The position numbers and the translations under genes were made by a program. A stretch of DNA of 64,000 nt. It comes from Labyrinthula sp. Ha (Eukaryota > Sar > Bigyra > Labyrinthulida > Labyrinthulaceae). Below, piece by piece: positions 35,108-45,202 of the stretch. The notes below the pieces were generated by a model that saw only the letters and a list, made by a program, of their open reading frames with translations, had not been told where the DNA came from and did no database searches. Within the stretch, counting starts at the first letter, position 1. Each line of letters opens with the position of its first letter. The DNA lies in the NCBI GenBank assembly GCA_015227615.1, contig JAALGZ010000004.1, positions 1,178,001 to 1,242,000 of the forward strand, given 5' to 3'.

Positions 35108-38100
35108 ATGTCATCTAATCTATATGTCAATTGGAAAACATACATCCCTACAGATGATAATATTCTTGAAGAAACTCTTGCTGGCTCACCAACAGTGGTG
35201 ACCAAAAAAGAACCTTATCCGAATCCACCCGGATTTCAAGTTAAGAAAACACATGAAAAAGCTTCTTTAACATACTTGGAGGCTATTCGAATAAAAAATG
35301 AATCAACTAAAAGAACATCTTCTAACTTACAGCGGAGTCTTAAACAGAAAGGTTATCTAGAGCTTGTCAAGGGAAAAGGTCCTTTTGAGAGTAACCTAAG
35401 CTTGAAGTTAGCATATCTACCAAAGTATGTGAAAAACCATATAAAAGAACAAAAGCAGGAAAATCCTTATCATCATACATACAGATTGAAAACAGTAAGA
35501 GATAGAAGCTCAAAAGCGTTGTATCAAGAAAGCTTTGGTGTAATCTTATTTATTGATGTTTCTGGTTTTACAGCCCTGGGGAAAGAGTATAGAGCGAAAT
35601 TTAAACAACAACCTGAAAAAGCTTCTGACTTTCTTTCAGAAGATATTATTGGTTTGTTGAATATTTTATCAACTGTTTGTTATGAACATGGTGGGCATAT
35701 TGCTAAATTTGCTGGAGATGCACTTTTATGTGTTTGGGACATAGTATTACCGGATACTAGTAGAGTTACAAAAGATGTACGAAAGCAAAAGAGCATTTCT
35801 GAACAAACTAAGGACAACTTTCTACAGGAAACTTTGGCTCGAGTGTGTGAAGCTTTAGATTGTGCAAAATCTGCGTCACTGGAAATGCAACGAAAATGCA
35901 AAGATTACAAAGGACGAAATGAGAATACTCATTTTTCTCTGCATGGAGCAATAGCTGCAGGAAATATTATTAATTTTTTAGTGGGAAATGAAAAAAAGAA
36001 AAGAATAGTAGTTGAAAGTCTTGAAGAAGCACAAAATCATCTCACGGAAATGAAAGAGTTTCATGAGTCTGAGTCTTTTGAAAGTCATAGTGTTCATGGA
36101 CGACCTTTTCGATCAACCTTTGTTTCAAATGCAACTGCTTTTGCTTCATCCATACGTGCAACAAAAAGTTTAGGGTTCAACTCCTCGCCTAGAAGAAGAA
36201 GCAGAAAAAATTTGGATGCACTTAAACAGTTTCATTTAGGTGAGGACAAGTTCAAATTTAACCCTTTACGAGGTCACCCCTTAGCAAAAATGAAGGCTAG
36301 AATAAGAAGAACATCTAGTTCAAGAGAGAGTGAAGATAATTTGGGGATCTTCACATCTTCAAGTATTAAAATTGATGATTATGGGTTTAATAAATATGCT
36401 CTGAAAGTTCATCTTATAAATGGTTGTGGTGTTGATTTTGCAACTAGGGCTTTGGAAACAACATCAACCGGAACAATAATTAGTATGAAGCTGACTACTG
36501 TTCAGCAATTCTTTGAAACTTACCTATTTAGGTTTTTCCTTCCTGCTCAAGTTGGTAGCTCACCAACTGCAGAGGATCAAGACTCCTTCAATGAGGTTTA
36601 TGAGTTATCCATGGCAAAGAAAAGTTGGGAAGAAGTTACCGAAACAAGCTCACTTTCTAGTGTGGAACAACTGACACTAAAACCTAATAAATATGATTTA
36701 GATGAACAAGATATTCTGGACTTCTTACCAGAGTTAGTTCAAAGAACTCTTGAAGGAAATCTTCATTATGGTCGTCTTCTTACACCGCAAGTTTCTGTTG
36801 CATTTGTTCGCCTTGATGATCTGCTTCTCCAAACTAGATATTTTCTATCTCCATTTATAGTTCCAACAAATCCTCTTGCAAGAGATACATTTAGGAGAAA
36901 TAAGAGAAGAACTAAGTCTGCATATAGGGAGACTTTGCAGTATTTGAATCAAACGTTTATGTCTATGACTAATAGTGTTCATAGATATCAAGGGCATGTA
37001 AGAGATCTTTTATTTGATGACAAAGGATGTGTATTTATTTTTGCTATGCCAGGGGATTATAGTGAGTTTCGTACTCTCTGTTGTGCAAAAGATATTCTAA
37101 AAGTTCATGTCAAAGCAAAAATAGGCATCTCCACTGGCCCAGCTGCACTAAGTTTTTGCGGGGATCTCTATCAATTAAATCTTCCTTCAGTCAAGTTGAG
37201 AAAAACCATCAAATACGGGAGAAGTGAAATTAAACAAGAAGGTTTTCCGGATAAACTTTTAAATTCGGTTCCCGAAACAAATCGAGTAGATCTTGTATTC
37301 ATGAGTCCAGATGTCAATGTGGCGGCAAGACTAATGGGTAAAGCTAATAATGGTGAAATTTTGGTATCTCAGAGTATTAAAGAAATACTTTCAGATGGCT
37401 ATGAAGTTTTTGACTTTGAACCACGAAAAGTTATTATTAAAGGAGAAGAGTTTTCATGCTTTAGTCACTTGAAGAATCAGAGTTTGAGAAATATATCCAA
37501 CATTGATGATCCATTTAAACAAGTTGTACATACCTCAGTATTAGCCAAGCAACTTGAAGATGCCAGAATTCGTTTTAAGTACGGCTTCAATGACAACAGA
37601 AAGATTTTAAGTGGTAATAAATCTGAGATAAAGTTTGGGGATGCGGAAGTTAAAAGCGTCATGTCTACTTTTAGAAATGGAACAAGAGCAGTGTTCTTTC
37701 ACGGGAAACAAGGTTCAGGAAAAAGTTTCTTAGCTAAAAAAGTAGCAAAATCTTTGGAAGCAAACAAAGAAACCCGTACTGTTTATTCTCAACTATTTTC
37801 CTTCAAGTTTGACCAACCTTTTTCATCCCTTCGGTGTCTACTGAGTGACTATTTTAGAAGTCTTAATCTATCGAAGAAAGAACTCCTGGTAAAAGTTTCT
37901 AGTTTGAATATTTCTGTTGATTTCTTAGGCTGGTCTTATTTGTTACCAGCTGTAAGTTCCCTTTATACACTAAACAGTAAAACAGCGGCATTGAGAACCG
38001 CTGCGTCGAAGGTTCAACTTGAAAGCCTTGAAAATTTTCACAGGGCTAGAATTAGACTTAAAGAGAGGTTAGCCTGTTTTAAAGTATTTCAAGGATTGTT

Positions 38101-39196
38101 GAAACATATTTCAGATGGCTGGTTTGAGGATAGAGTAGATGGCAACAAACCAAAAAAGTATGTTTTTGTAGTTGATGATTTGAGAAATATGGATGTGTAT
38201 TCTTTCCAGATGTTAGAATCAGTTATTCGAAATGGAATGTTGCCTTCTAATGTGAGTTTCTTATTTACGCTTGATTCTGTTCTCACTTTGTCTTTGAACT
38301 ATACAAGTTATGAAAAAGATAGACAGCTTCGACATAGATTATACCAGTTGCGACAAGCACTGACTTCTTCATATAAGAATTTTGGAGTGGTTGACATTTC
38401 TATTGGAATACCAAAGCAAAGTGATAGAGCTCAGATATTGGAATCAATTGTTGTTCGTTTCTTTACACAAATGGCTGATGAAGATATTGATGAAGTTAAT
38501 CAACCTGCTGCCTTTTCATTATTTGTGACAAACTTTTTAGGATATAGCAAAGGACCTGAAGATTTTAAGAAGCTTTTGCTACAGCGTACAGATATTAAGA
38601 ACAGCCTCAACTTAAAGTATCTAACGAAAGTACTGTACAGGGTACTGCTTTCGGTTATTTTAGGACAATTAAAGCTGAAAGTGTTTGAACTAGCCCCGAG
38701 TGCTGGAGAGGCGAGAGTTTTGATGGAGTCTCAATTGTCTTATGGATTATTGCCAAGTTTATCTCTATGGTTGCTACGTTTCTTATCTGTGTTGTCTAAG
38801 ATCAACTCTATGGAAATTGGTGAGCATAAAATTGAACTCCTGCAAAGTATGAAAGTTGCTCATATTGAATATTGGCTTATTTCAAAGCATTTAAAAAGTC
38901 CTCTACACATGAAAAATGCAATGAAGAAATTACAGAAAAATAAGTTCGCCCCTAAGTTTTTGGAATTATTTAGAAGGGCTTTTGAGGCTTTACTGGATGT
39001 TAATTTATTAATACCAGCAGTGGTCAAGACAGGAAAGAGAAGTACTTTCGACCAGGTGAAGATTAAATCCGCTATCTTTTCACAGAGACCTGTATATTAT
39101 GGTTTCTGGTCTCAAAGCGTAAATAATTTTGTGTACTCAACTGTGCCAGAAGCCAGAAAGAAAGTCATTGAGCAATATGTATTATTATTGAGGTAG
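35108..39196 (+). CDS. Soluble-type (ADCY10-like) adenylyl cyclase, twin cyclase domains plus NTPase
   Basis: An intronless 1362-residue protein, somewhat shorter than the 1610-residue human enzyme. Class III cyclase domain C1 begins about residue 143: LFIDVSGFTALG carries D150 and KFAGDALLCVW carries D204, the two metal-binding aspartates. C2 spans about 558-790, with DDKGCVFIF, KAKIGISTGPAALSFCGD and VNVAARLM, where N737 and R741 fit the transition-state Asn and Arg. So one complete active site (C1 metals plus C2 Asn/Arg) is expected. A P-loop, GKQGSGKS (866-873), and a hydrophobic Asp-Asp strand (FVVDDL) mark the NTPase region that follows C2 in sAC proteins. C1 is split by an insertion of about 135 residues (roughly 303-437), rich in Ser and Arg. 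There are no membrane helices. Product: cAMP. Bicarbonate or calcium regulation is known for the family but not demonstrable here. Confidence 0.88.
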   Translation: MSSNLYVNWKTYIPTDDNILEETLAGSPTVVTKKEPYPNPPGFQVKKTHEKASLTYLEAIRIKNESTKRTSSNLQRSLKQKGYLELVKGKGPFESNLSLKLAYLPKYVKNHIKEQKQENPYHHTYRLKTVRDRSSKALYQESFGVILFIDVSGFTALGKEYRAKFKQQPEKASDFLSEDIIGLLNILSTVCYEHGGHIAKFAGDALLCVWDIVLPDTSRVTKDVRKQKSISEQTKDNFLQETLARVCEALDCAKSASLEMQRKCKDYKGRNENTHFSLHGAIAAGNIINFLVGNEKKKRIVVESLEEAQNHLTEMKEFHESESFESHSVHGRPFRSTFVSNATAFASSIRATKSLGFNSSPRRRSRKNLDALKQFHLGEDKFKFNPLRGHPLAKMKARIRRTSSSRESEDNLGIFTSSSIKIDDYGFNKYALKVHLINGCGVDFATRALETTSTGTIISMKLTTVQQFFETYLFRFFLPAQVGSSPTAEDQDSFNEVYELSMAKKSWEEVTETSSLSSVEQLTLKPNKYDLDEQDILDFLPELVQRTLEGNLHYGRLLTPQVSVAFVRLDDLLLQTRYFLSPFIVPTNPLARDTFRRNKRRTKSAYRETLQYLNQTFMSMTNSVHRYQGHVRDLLFDDKGCVFIFAMPGDYSEFRTLCCAKDILKVHVKAKIGISTGPAALSFCGDLYQLNLPSVKLRKTIKYGRSEIKQEGFPDKLLNSVPETNRVDLVFMSPDVNVAARLMGKANNGEILVSQSIKEILSDGYEVFDFEPRKVIIKGEEFSCFSHLKNQSLRNISNIDDPFKQVVHTSVLAKQLEDARIRFKYGFNDNRKILSGNKSEIKFGDAEVKSVMSTFRNGTRAVFFHGKQGSGKSFLAKKVAKSLEANKETRTVYSQLFSFKFDQPFSSLRCLLSDYFRSLNLSKKELLVKVSSLNISVDFLGWSYLLPAVSSLYTLNSKTAALRTAASKVQLESLENFHRARIRLKERLACFKVFQGLLKHISDGWFEDRVDGNKPKKYVFVVDDLRNMDVYSFQMLESVIRNGMLPSNVSFLFTLDSVLTLSLNYTSYEKDRQLRHRLYQLRQALTSSYKNFGVVDISIGIPKQSDRAQILESIVVRFFTQMADEDIDEVNQPAAFSLFVTNFLGYSKGPEDFKKLLLQRTDIKNSLNLKYLTKVLYRVLLSVILGQLKLKVFELAPSAGEARVLMESQLSYGLLPSLSLWLLRFLSVLSKINSMEIGEHKIELLQSMKVAHIEYWLISKHLKSPLHMKNAMKKLQKNKFAPKFLELFRRAFEALLDVNLLIPAVVKTGKRSTFDQVKIKSAIFSQRPVYYGFWSQSVNNFVYSTVPEARKKVIEQYVLLLR

Positions 39197-39298
39197 ATTT
39201 TGTCTATTTATGGTAGTATTATATTTATATTTCAATATGTGCTAAACTCTAAATGTTGTGTCTTTTTTATTTTTCTGTTTAGAAGTAAAAACCAAAAA

Positions 39299-39858
39299 AT
39301 GTCAGCCGACACAAACATAAATTTAATACCTACTAACCTCTTGTCTACTAAGAAAGACTCTCCAATGTAAACTACATTCTTATTTTATAAATAAGGTACA
39401 TGTCTGAAAAAAATAGATTCACGGGATCTTTCGTGGCAGAAGAACGAGAACGTAGACTTAAGAAATTAGAAAAGGAAAAGTTCAAACTTGAGAAGAAACA
39501 AGACTTGCATAGAAACTTGAGAGAAATGAGAAAAAGGCATGAAGAGATAAAAACAAAAGCTTGGGATGAAAGGTTAAAGTATCTGCAAAAGAAAGGTTCA
39601 CCCAAGAATAATCCAAGTGTTCCTTACAATCCACTAACTCTAGAATATGATAACAGTCCACAGGGTCGAAGGTTAAAATATGAGGATGAGAAAACAATTT
39701 ATCGGGCGAAGTTGCGCAGCAAAAAAATATATTTTGAAGCAAATCGAAATGGGTATAATCCTATTAATGGGGAGAGTGTAAAATATAGATTTGATACTAA
39801 AGGAGTACAACCTCCTACCAAACCTTTTGATTTTGATGTTTATCAAGAACAAGAATAA
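39299..39858 (+). CDS. Coiled-coil protein with a spliced first exon, unknown function
   Basis: The main frame is open from an ATG at 39400, but a better model starts at 39299. There, exon 39299-39366 begins MSADTNINLIPTNLL and joins across a 29-nt intron (39367-39395, GTAAAC...AAG) to exon 39396-39858, keeping the frame and giving 176 residues. After MSEKNRFTGSF comes a long charged helix rich in Arg, Lys and Glu (about residues 36-80), then a less charged C-terminal half with YNPLTLEYD and GYNPINGE, a repeated Tyr-Asn-Pro pattern. I do not recognise the family with confidence. The gene starts about 100 bp after the adenylyl cyclase stop on the same strand. The unspliced start at Met 39400 (152 residues) remains possible. 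Confidence 0.65.
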
Positions 39859-42418
39859 GATAATTCACTATTTAGAGTTATCTTGGGGTGGGGTTCATGG
39901 GACACAAATTCTTTGATTCTAAACAATTTGTACCTAGCAAAGTTTATGCTGTGTTTTGCTAAGGTGAAATGAAAAATACTTCATTTGAGCTTTCTAGTTA
40001 TGTTATCGCTAGAATGTTGGCTTTTCTTAGTTTAGGTACTAGCATGTAAACAATATAAATGAGAGGGTCCGATTCCTTAGCCTCGATTGTATATTATTTC
40101 ACTTAAAATGATATGCAAAGCCTAAAAACCTTTTTTACCTGAAGAAAATGGTGTCACACTCTTCTGTAGTTCGACTTCCACTAGACGTTCTCTACCTAGC
40201 AACTAACTAACACCTCCAAAGAAACAAAGTTGAGGTTAAAGCAAGCATTTTGGCTATATAGAATCGCACTATCTGAAGCTATGTTTCTTGTTTTTGGAAG
40301 AATACCGTGCACATCTTCTACTCAAGAATAGCAAAGTTTCTTTCTCGTAAGAAGCATTTCTCAGCGTGTCTACTCAAAAACACCATCCGTCAAGGGCCAT
40401 TCAGAGTAATACCTACGATGTGAATTTTACATTGATAGCTACTCCTCCTTAGGGTATTCCATTTATGTTTGTATTGTGTCTGCAAACTATAAGTGTTTTG
40501 CTGACAAAGCCATTATCTAAAATCAACATCAACCCATACTTGCAATTTAGGGAGGAGAGCACGTAAAATGAGTTTTACGAGTTAAGGTCTAGCTTGGAAG
40601 CACTGGTGAAGCTAGGGCAACTAGTTGGAGTGGAATTTGATTTATTGTTAAATTATCAATAAGATCTTTTCAAACATTTTTCTTGTTGATTAATCCTGAT
40701 AATTCCAACCTCATTTTGATTGATTAAACATAATCAGACTAGCATTAGAATCATTAGATAGAAATCGAAATCCCAGTTATGTTATTGATAATCAGAATCA
40801 AAACAATTTTCCTTTAATTATTGGTAATTCTTATCAAATCCCACCCCTAGCAACCAGTAAGATCGACTAGTAACCTATTATCTGGAGATACGTACTTTAC
40901 TTCATGGCCCAGATTTTCTTAAGTTAAGCAGTAACCTTCCTTTGAATTCTGCTCGAATACTCCGCTATTATGTGAAATATCCCTTCTGCTCATTGCCAGA
41001 GCGAAGTAACATCCTTTGAATCCACCGCTTCAAATAAGCGAGAGAGCAATTATGTCCGTAAATTCGAGGCTATAAATAAGTTCGTTGTGAGCAAGATCAT
41101 CATATTCACTCCCCAAATTTGCAATTTCACTCTGTTTACCTGAAACAAGCCCAGACCTATATTTCTGATGATTGTGGACCGACCTCCTTTAAGTTTTTAA
41201 CTGTACATGTATTTTATTTGTGCGTTTATGACCGCTAGGCTGTTATGTATCACAACTTAATCAGTTAAATAAAATACTTTAATTAAGTATTTTTCCCACT
41301 CTATACCTTTTAAAATTTCTTTTACTTTTTCATTCTTTTTGTTCTTTTTTTTCTTTTTCTTTACTCAATTCTTTTTGCTTTTCTTTATACACCTTTTTAC
41401 ACACTTTCTTGGTACTCTTATATTCACCTCAAGCTACCAGTCTTCTCTTTGTACAAACGACTCAGTACCTTTCCCAAAGTGCTCAACCTACTCAACTTTT
41501 ATTTCAATAAATATTCTTTTCTCAACATAACATAGGCTGCTAAGAAGTATTTATGTTTGAGGTTTATTAATCTAATTTTGTTTATGATACCTGCTCTTAA
41601 CAGGGATTGCTTAAATCAACTTCATACAAAAAATACAGAATAATACATTTTTACTTATTTTTATGCTTCCACTCATCTGTAACTACTACTTCTCGTATCG
41701 GGATGAACACAGCAAACAGGGCAAGAGAAAAAGCTCATTTCCATTTATATAGCCAAAGTGCTCTTAGCTTAAGCCAAAACTTGTTTTATGCAACTAAAAC
41801 CTTGAATATATTTACGAATAATTTGAATTCTTCGGAATCTAGTCTTGCTCTTAGGAAAAATAACAAATATGTTTCTATGAGCTCAGGACCCCATCATCTG
41901 GGGTATCAAAGTTTTTTTTTGCTAAGAGAGGATTAGGTTGAAAAAAATTAGTGTTACGGAGGGATTTTATAATAAAACTACATTGAATCAAGATATATCT
42001 CCCATTTTAACTCTGTTTCTAGATAGTTTGTACAACATATCCTAATATGTAGTGACCATTACTTTGAGGTCCCTATCAGCTCTGGGAAAAACCCTAGATT
42101 ATTCACTTAATTATATATGTTACAAAATATATTATTTTGGATTATGCTAAATATGCTTGAAAACTAAGGTATACCCTTTTGAAGTTATTTAACTGCTTCG
42201 AAAACCAGAATTGCTAAATGTTTTCCCTACGCACTTTAATTCTCATGTTTTCTCTCAACTGGCCAAGAATGTTATTATAAAACGTGTATAAAGTATAAGT
42301 TTCAAAATATCAAATTTTTATTCTTTTATATTTCTCTTTTTTATTGTTTCATCTATCCTAGATTTCCCTTTCTTAACCAAGAACTTTCAAGGGTTATATT
42401 TTCGTTGAGGGCTTTGCT
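39859..42418. other. Intergenic region with a MITE-like repeat and a pyrimidine tract
   Basis: About 2.6 kb without a supported gene. It contains the inverted-repeat structure at 40627-40847 and a strongly pyrimidine-rich stretch at about 41290-41470. A 77-codon ATG frame at 41703-41936 has plausible composition but no family. Confidence 0.55.
40627..40847. repeat. Inverted-repeat (MITE-like/foldback) element, 221 bp
   Basis: The left end GGAGTGGAATTTGAT is the imperfect reverse complement (13 of 15) of the right end ATCAAATCCCACCCC. Similarity continues inward with gaps: ATTATCAATAA on the left pairs with TTATTGGTAAT on the right, and further ATTAATC/GATAATC-type strings recur. CTAG flanks both sides, possibly a 3-4-bp duplication. 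The interior has no coding frame. This is the plan of a small non-autonomous DNA transposon. I see no second copy in the window, so family membership is unproven. Confidence 0.45.
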
Positions 42419-43774
42419 ATGGTGTCAATATTGGATTACCCTGCTTTGCCAAGTATGAATCTTTTAGTGATTGGTGGGGGAGGTCGAGAAGATGCTTTAT
42501 CAGCAACGCTCCTAAAGTCACAAGAAGTGGACAAAATATACATAGCTCCTGGAAATGGATCTGTCTTGGACAATCTTATTCCAATATCCCTCCCTGTTAG
42601 TAAACCAAATTTTGAGAAAGTGGTGGAGTTCCTAAAAGAGAAAGAAATATCTTTGGTTGTAGTTGGACCAGAAGTACCACTTGTAGATGGACTTGTTGAC
42701 CACATTAACTCAACATTACCTTATGTAATAGTTTTTGGTCCTTGTGAAGCAGCAGCACGTTTGGAAGGATCTAAAGCATTTGCAAAAGAATTCATGCAAA
42801 GAAACAAGATACCAACTGCAGAGCACAATACCTTTTCCTCATCTTCTGATGCTTTGGAATATATTAAAAATAAATTACCAGAAACCTATGTACTAAAATA
42901 TAGCGGACTAGCTGCTGGAAAAGGCGTGATTCTCCCAAACTCGAAAGAGGAGGCAGAGAGTTCAGTAATTTCTCTTTTATCCAAGGAAGGTGATGAACTT
43001 GTCATTGAAGAGAGACTTTTTGGTGTTGAAATATCTGTGTTTGCAATATGTTCTGGAAAAAAGTATATTCTACTTCCTATTATGCAGGATTATAAACAAG
43101 CTTTAGATGGAGATGAAGGTTTAAACACAGGAGGAATGGGATCACACACAAGTATTCAACTCCCAGAGACTCTAATTAATGAGATAGAGGAAAAAATAGT
43201 TGAACCTACAGTAGAAGGTTGTGTAAAAGAAGGTTTTCCCTTTGTTGGAGTTATTTACTTTGGTTTAATGGTCACAAAAAAAGGTGTCAAAGTAATAGAA
43301 TATAACTGTAGATTTGGAGATCCGGAAGCAGAAGTTTTGTTGCCTATTCTTGGTGCAGATGTTTTTGGTTTAGTAAAAGCAGCTGGGGAAGGAACTTTAA
43401 GTGATGAAAAAAGAAAGTATTTGAACAGTTCTACAAAGGGAATGACTGTTGTATTGACTTCAAGAGGATATCCAAAGAAATATGAAAAAGGTAAAGAAAT
43501 AGAAATAAATGAAGTTGGTTTAAAGAGTTTAGCAGAGAAAGAAAATATGAAAATAGAAATATTTCATGCAGGAACTAAAAGACAAGGTGATAAGTTACTG
43601 ACTAATGGAGGAAGAGTATTGAATGTGGTTGTATTGGGAGAAGGAATAGAGAGTCAGAAACTTAAAAATATTTGTTATGAGGCAGTGAAGTTTGTACAGT
43701 TTGAAGGTATAACCTATAGAAAAGATATTGGGTATAAATTGGTTAGTCCTGATTCTCTTTTGACGAAGGTTTAA
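42419..43774 (+). CDS. Phosphoribosylamine-glycine ligase (GAR synthetase)
   Basis: An intronless 451-residue stand-alone enzyme that joins glycine to phosphoribosylamine using ATP, step two of purine synthesis. The N-terminal domain starts MNLLVIGGGGRE (residues 13-24). The first 12 residues are an extra leader, and Met13 could be the true start. ARLEGSKAFAKEF (113-125) and LKYSGLAAGKGV (159-170) begin the ATP-grasp part. LNTGGMG (235-241) and EYNCRFGDPEAEV (294-306) are the binding signatures, and the C-terminal domain ends with ITYRKDIGYK. Two usually conserved spots differ: GREHA is GREDA, and KADGLAAGKG is KYSGLAAGKG. No AIRS or GART domain is fused, unlike animal enzymes. It converges on a small membrane-protein gene 47 bp away. 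Confidence 0.93.
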   Translation: MVSILDYPALPSMNLLVIGGGGREDALSATLLKSQEVDKIYIAPGNGSVLDNLIPISLPVSKPNFEKVVEFLKEKEISLVVVGPEVPLVDGLVDHINSTLPYVIVFGPCEAAARLEGSKAFAKEFMQRNKIPTAEHNTFSSSSDALEYIKNKLPETYVLKYSGLAAGKGVILPNSKEEAESSVISLLSKEGDELVIEERLFGVEISVFAICSGKKYILLPIMQDYKQALDGDEGLNTGGMGSHTSIQLPETLINEIEEKIVEPTVEGCVKEGFPFVGVIYFGLMVTKKGVKVIEYNCRFGDPEAEVLLPILGADVFGLVKAAGEGTLSDEKRKYLNSSTKGMTVVLTSRGYPKKYEKGKEIEINEVGLKSLAEKENMKIEIFHAGTKRQGDKLLTNGGRVLNVVVLGEGIESQKLKNICYEAVKFVQFEGITYRKDIGYKLVSPDSLLTKV

Positions 43775-43821
43775 CTTGTGAACTTTTTGTCTTTAGCAAG
43801 GAATAGTACAAAGTGTGTGAG

Positions 43822-44121
43822 TTATTTTGAGCCGCAGAGGAAGACCAAGCTAACGAGAAGATTACCTAAAGTAAACCGAAAACAAATTTTTACGGCGGGA
43901 ATAAGAGGAATAGCAAAGCGATGAGTTTTTTTTAAGGCTTTTCTTTTGTCTATGATAAAAGTTGAAATTGGTTTGTTTAGAGCGTCAAGTGGGATTCTAT
44001 CCAATGCCCAAAGTCCCAGTTTTCCTGCGAGGAATCCGTATCCAAAACCAACTATTGAACCAAAGTAAACTTTCTTTATAAAGAAATTTCGTGCTTGTTT
44101 CTGTTCTTGCTCAATATCCAT
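43822..44121 (-). CDS. Small membrane protein, unknown
   Basis: A 99-residue frame with protein-like composition. A polar, glutamine-rich start (MDIEQEQKQARNFFIKK) is followed by a glycine-rich hydrophobic stretch (GSIVGFGYGFLAGKLG, about 21-36) with GxxxG-like spacing. Next come a short amphipathic section, a basic loop (DKRKALKKTHR), and a second hydrophobic stretch at about 80-96 (TLGNLLVSLVFLCG). I infer two membrane segments, perhaps in a mitochondrial or ER membrane, but recognise no family. It lies between the GARS gene (stops 47 bp apart, convergent) and the CRAL-TRIO gene upstream on the same strand. Confidence 0.55.
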   Translation of the reverse strand: MDIEQEQKQARNFFIKKVYFGSIVGFGYGFLAGKLGLWALDRIPLDALNKPISTFIIDKRKALKKTHRFAIPLIPAVKICFRFTLGNLLVSLVFLCGSK

Positions 44122-44281
44122 TCTGGTTTCTTCTGAATAAACTTCGAAAAAGCTGTACTGTTTTCAAAAATAAATTTCTTATATGACGTGGCAGAATCTA
44201 GTAAGCTATTTGGGCAAGTTAATGCCAAGTAGGGGAAAGTCTTCTTATTCAGTTAGAATACAGAAGATAATTGACTATTCT

Positions 44282-45202
44282 CTATTTACTTTTACTATGT
44301 TGTTCTTCAACTAACTTCCAATAACTTTTGTGATCATAACCTCTAGCAATATTTTTTCTCTTTTCTGAGTCTAGTCCAGTAAGTTTAGCCCAGTTAGGTC
44401 CTAACAATTCTTCCAACTTTTCATCATGTCTTGATCCTTTCTTGCACTTACCTTGAACAAAATGTATCTTCTCCCGCGTTACTTTATCAATAAAAACTTT
44501 AGCAACTGAAAAGAAACTTTCAAATATTCTAGGTGCGTTATACAAAATTGCATCACCCAATCTCTCTGGATATTGGGCAGTTAGAATCTGAATTGTTTCT
44601 TTCGTTGTCTCAAAATCTGGTATGTTCATCCACTTGAAATCTTCTAAGTTTATAAAAACCACATATCTTTGAACACCATTTTCTAATAACCTTACTGCCC
44701 TTTCTAAGTTAAACACCAGATGTGTCATAGCTAACCTTTGTTTCTCTTTCTTATCCTTGACCTGTTGATACGTATCCATACCTTTTCTGGCAGTGTGATC
44801 CTTTGAGTTATCTAAGCATACTATTGGTCGCCCATACTTATCATTTATATTTTTGAACTTTACATGTACAGAACCAAGAATTGCACAAGCTTCAACTTCT
44901 TCTGGAGAGATGAGACTTGGTTTATATTTTCCAAAATACCAAACTATATGATCAAGCAGAAGTTTCTTGGAAATATTAAAATTATATTCCCGCGCACAGA
45001 GAAACCTGTGAAGTACTTTTTCATCTAAATATTCTTCAATGTCTTTTCTGCCATACGTGCTATTCTCTTCGTCTAACTTTGTGCAAAATGTTGAAAATTT
45101 AGGTTCGTCAAGAATAGCTTTCTTTAACTTTTCCAACTGCAAAACTTGTTCTTTTGTAGGAGTGCTTCCATGAACTTTTAGCATTGTATGTTTGCTCTCC
45201 AT
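44282..45202 (-). CDS. CRAL-TRIO (Sec14-like) lipid-transfer domain protein
   Basis: A 306-residue protein of one domain family. The N-terminal CRAL-TRIO helices hold LHRFLCAREYNFNISKKLLL (64-83), the usual 'FLRAR..d...A' element. The lipid-binding domain runs from about 100 to 265, with DKYGRPIVCLD (121-131), YVVFINLEDF (180-189) and the signature YPERLGDAILYNAPRIFESF (211-230), followed by VTREKIHFV. Sec14-like proteins exchange or present phosphoinositides, phosphatidylcholine or other hydrophobic ligands; the ligand cannot be read from sequence. No GOLD or other extra domain is fused. The start is Met1 or Met7 (45202 or 45184). No intron is needed. Confidence 0.9.
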   Translation of the reverse strand: MESKHTMLKVHGSTPTKEQVLQLEKLKKAILDEPKFSTFCTKLDEENSTYGRKDIEEYLDEKVLHRFLCAREYNFNISKKLLLDHIVWYFGKYKPSLISPEEVEACAILGSVHVKFKNINDKYGRPIVCLDNSKDHTARKGMDTYQQVKDKKEKQRLAMTHLVFNLERAVRLLENGVQRYVVFINLEDFKWMNIPDFETTKETIQILTAQYPERLGDAILYNAPRIFESFFSVAKVFIDKVTREKIHFVQGKCKKGSRHDEKLEELLGPNWAKLTGLDSEKRKNIARGYDHKSYWKLVEEQHSKSK

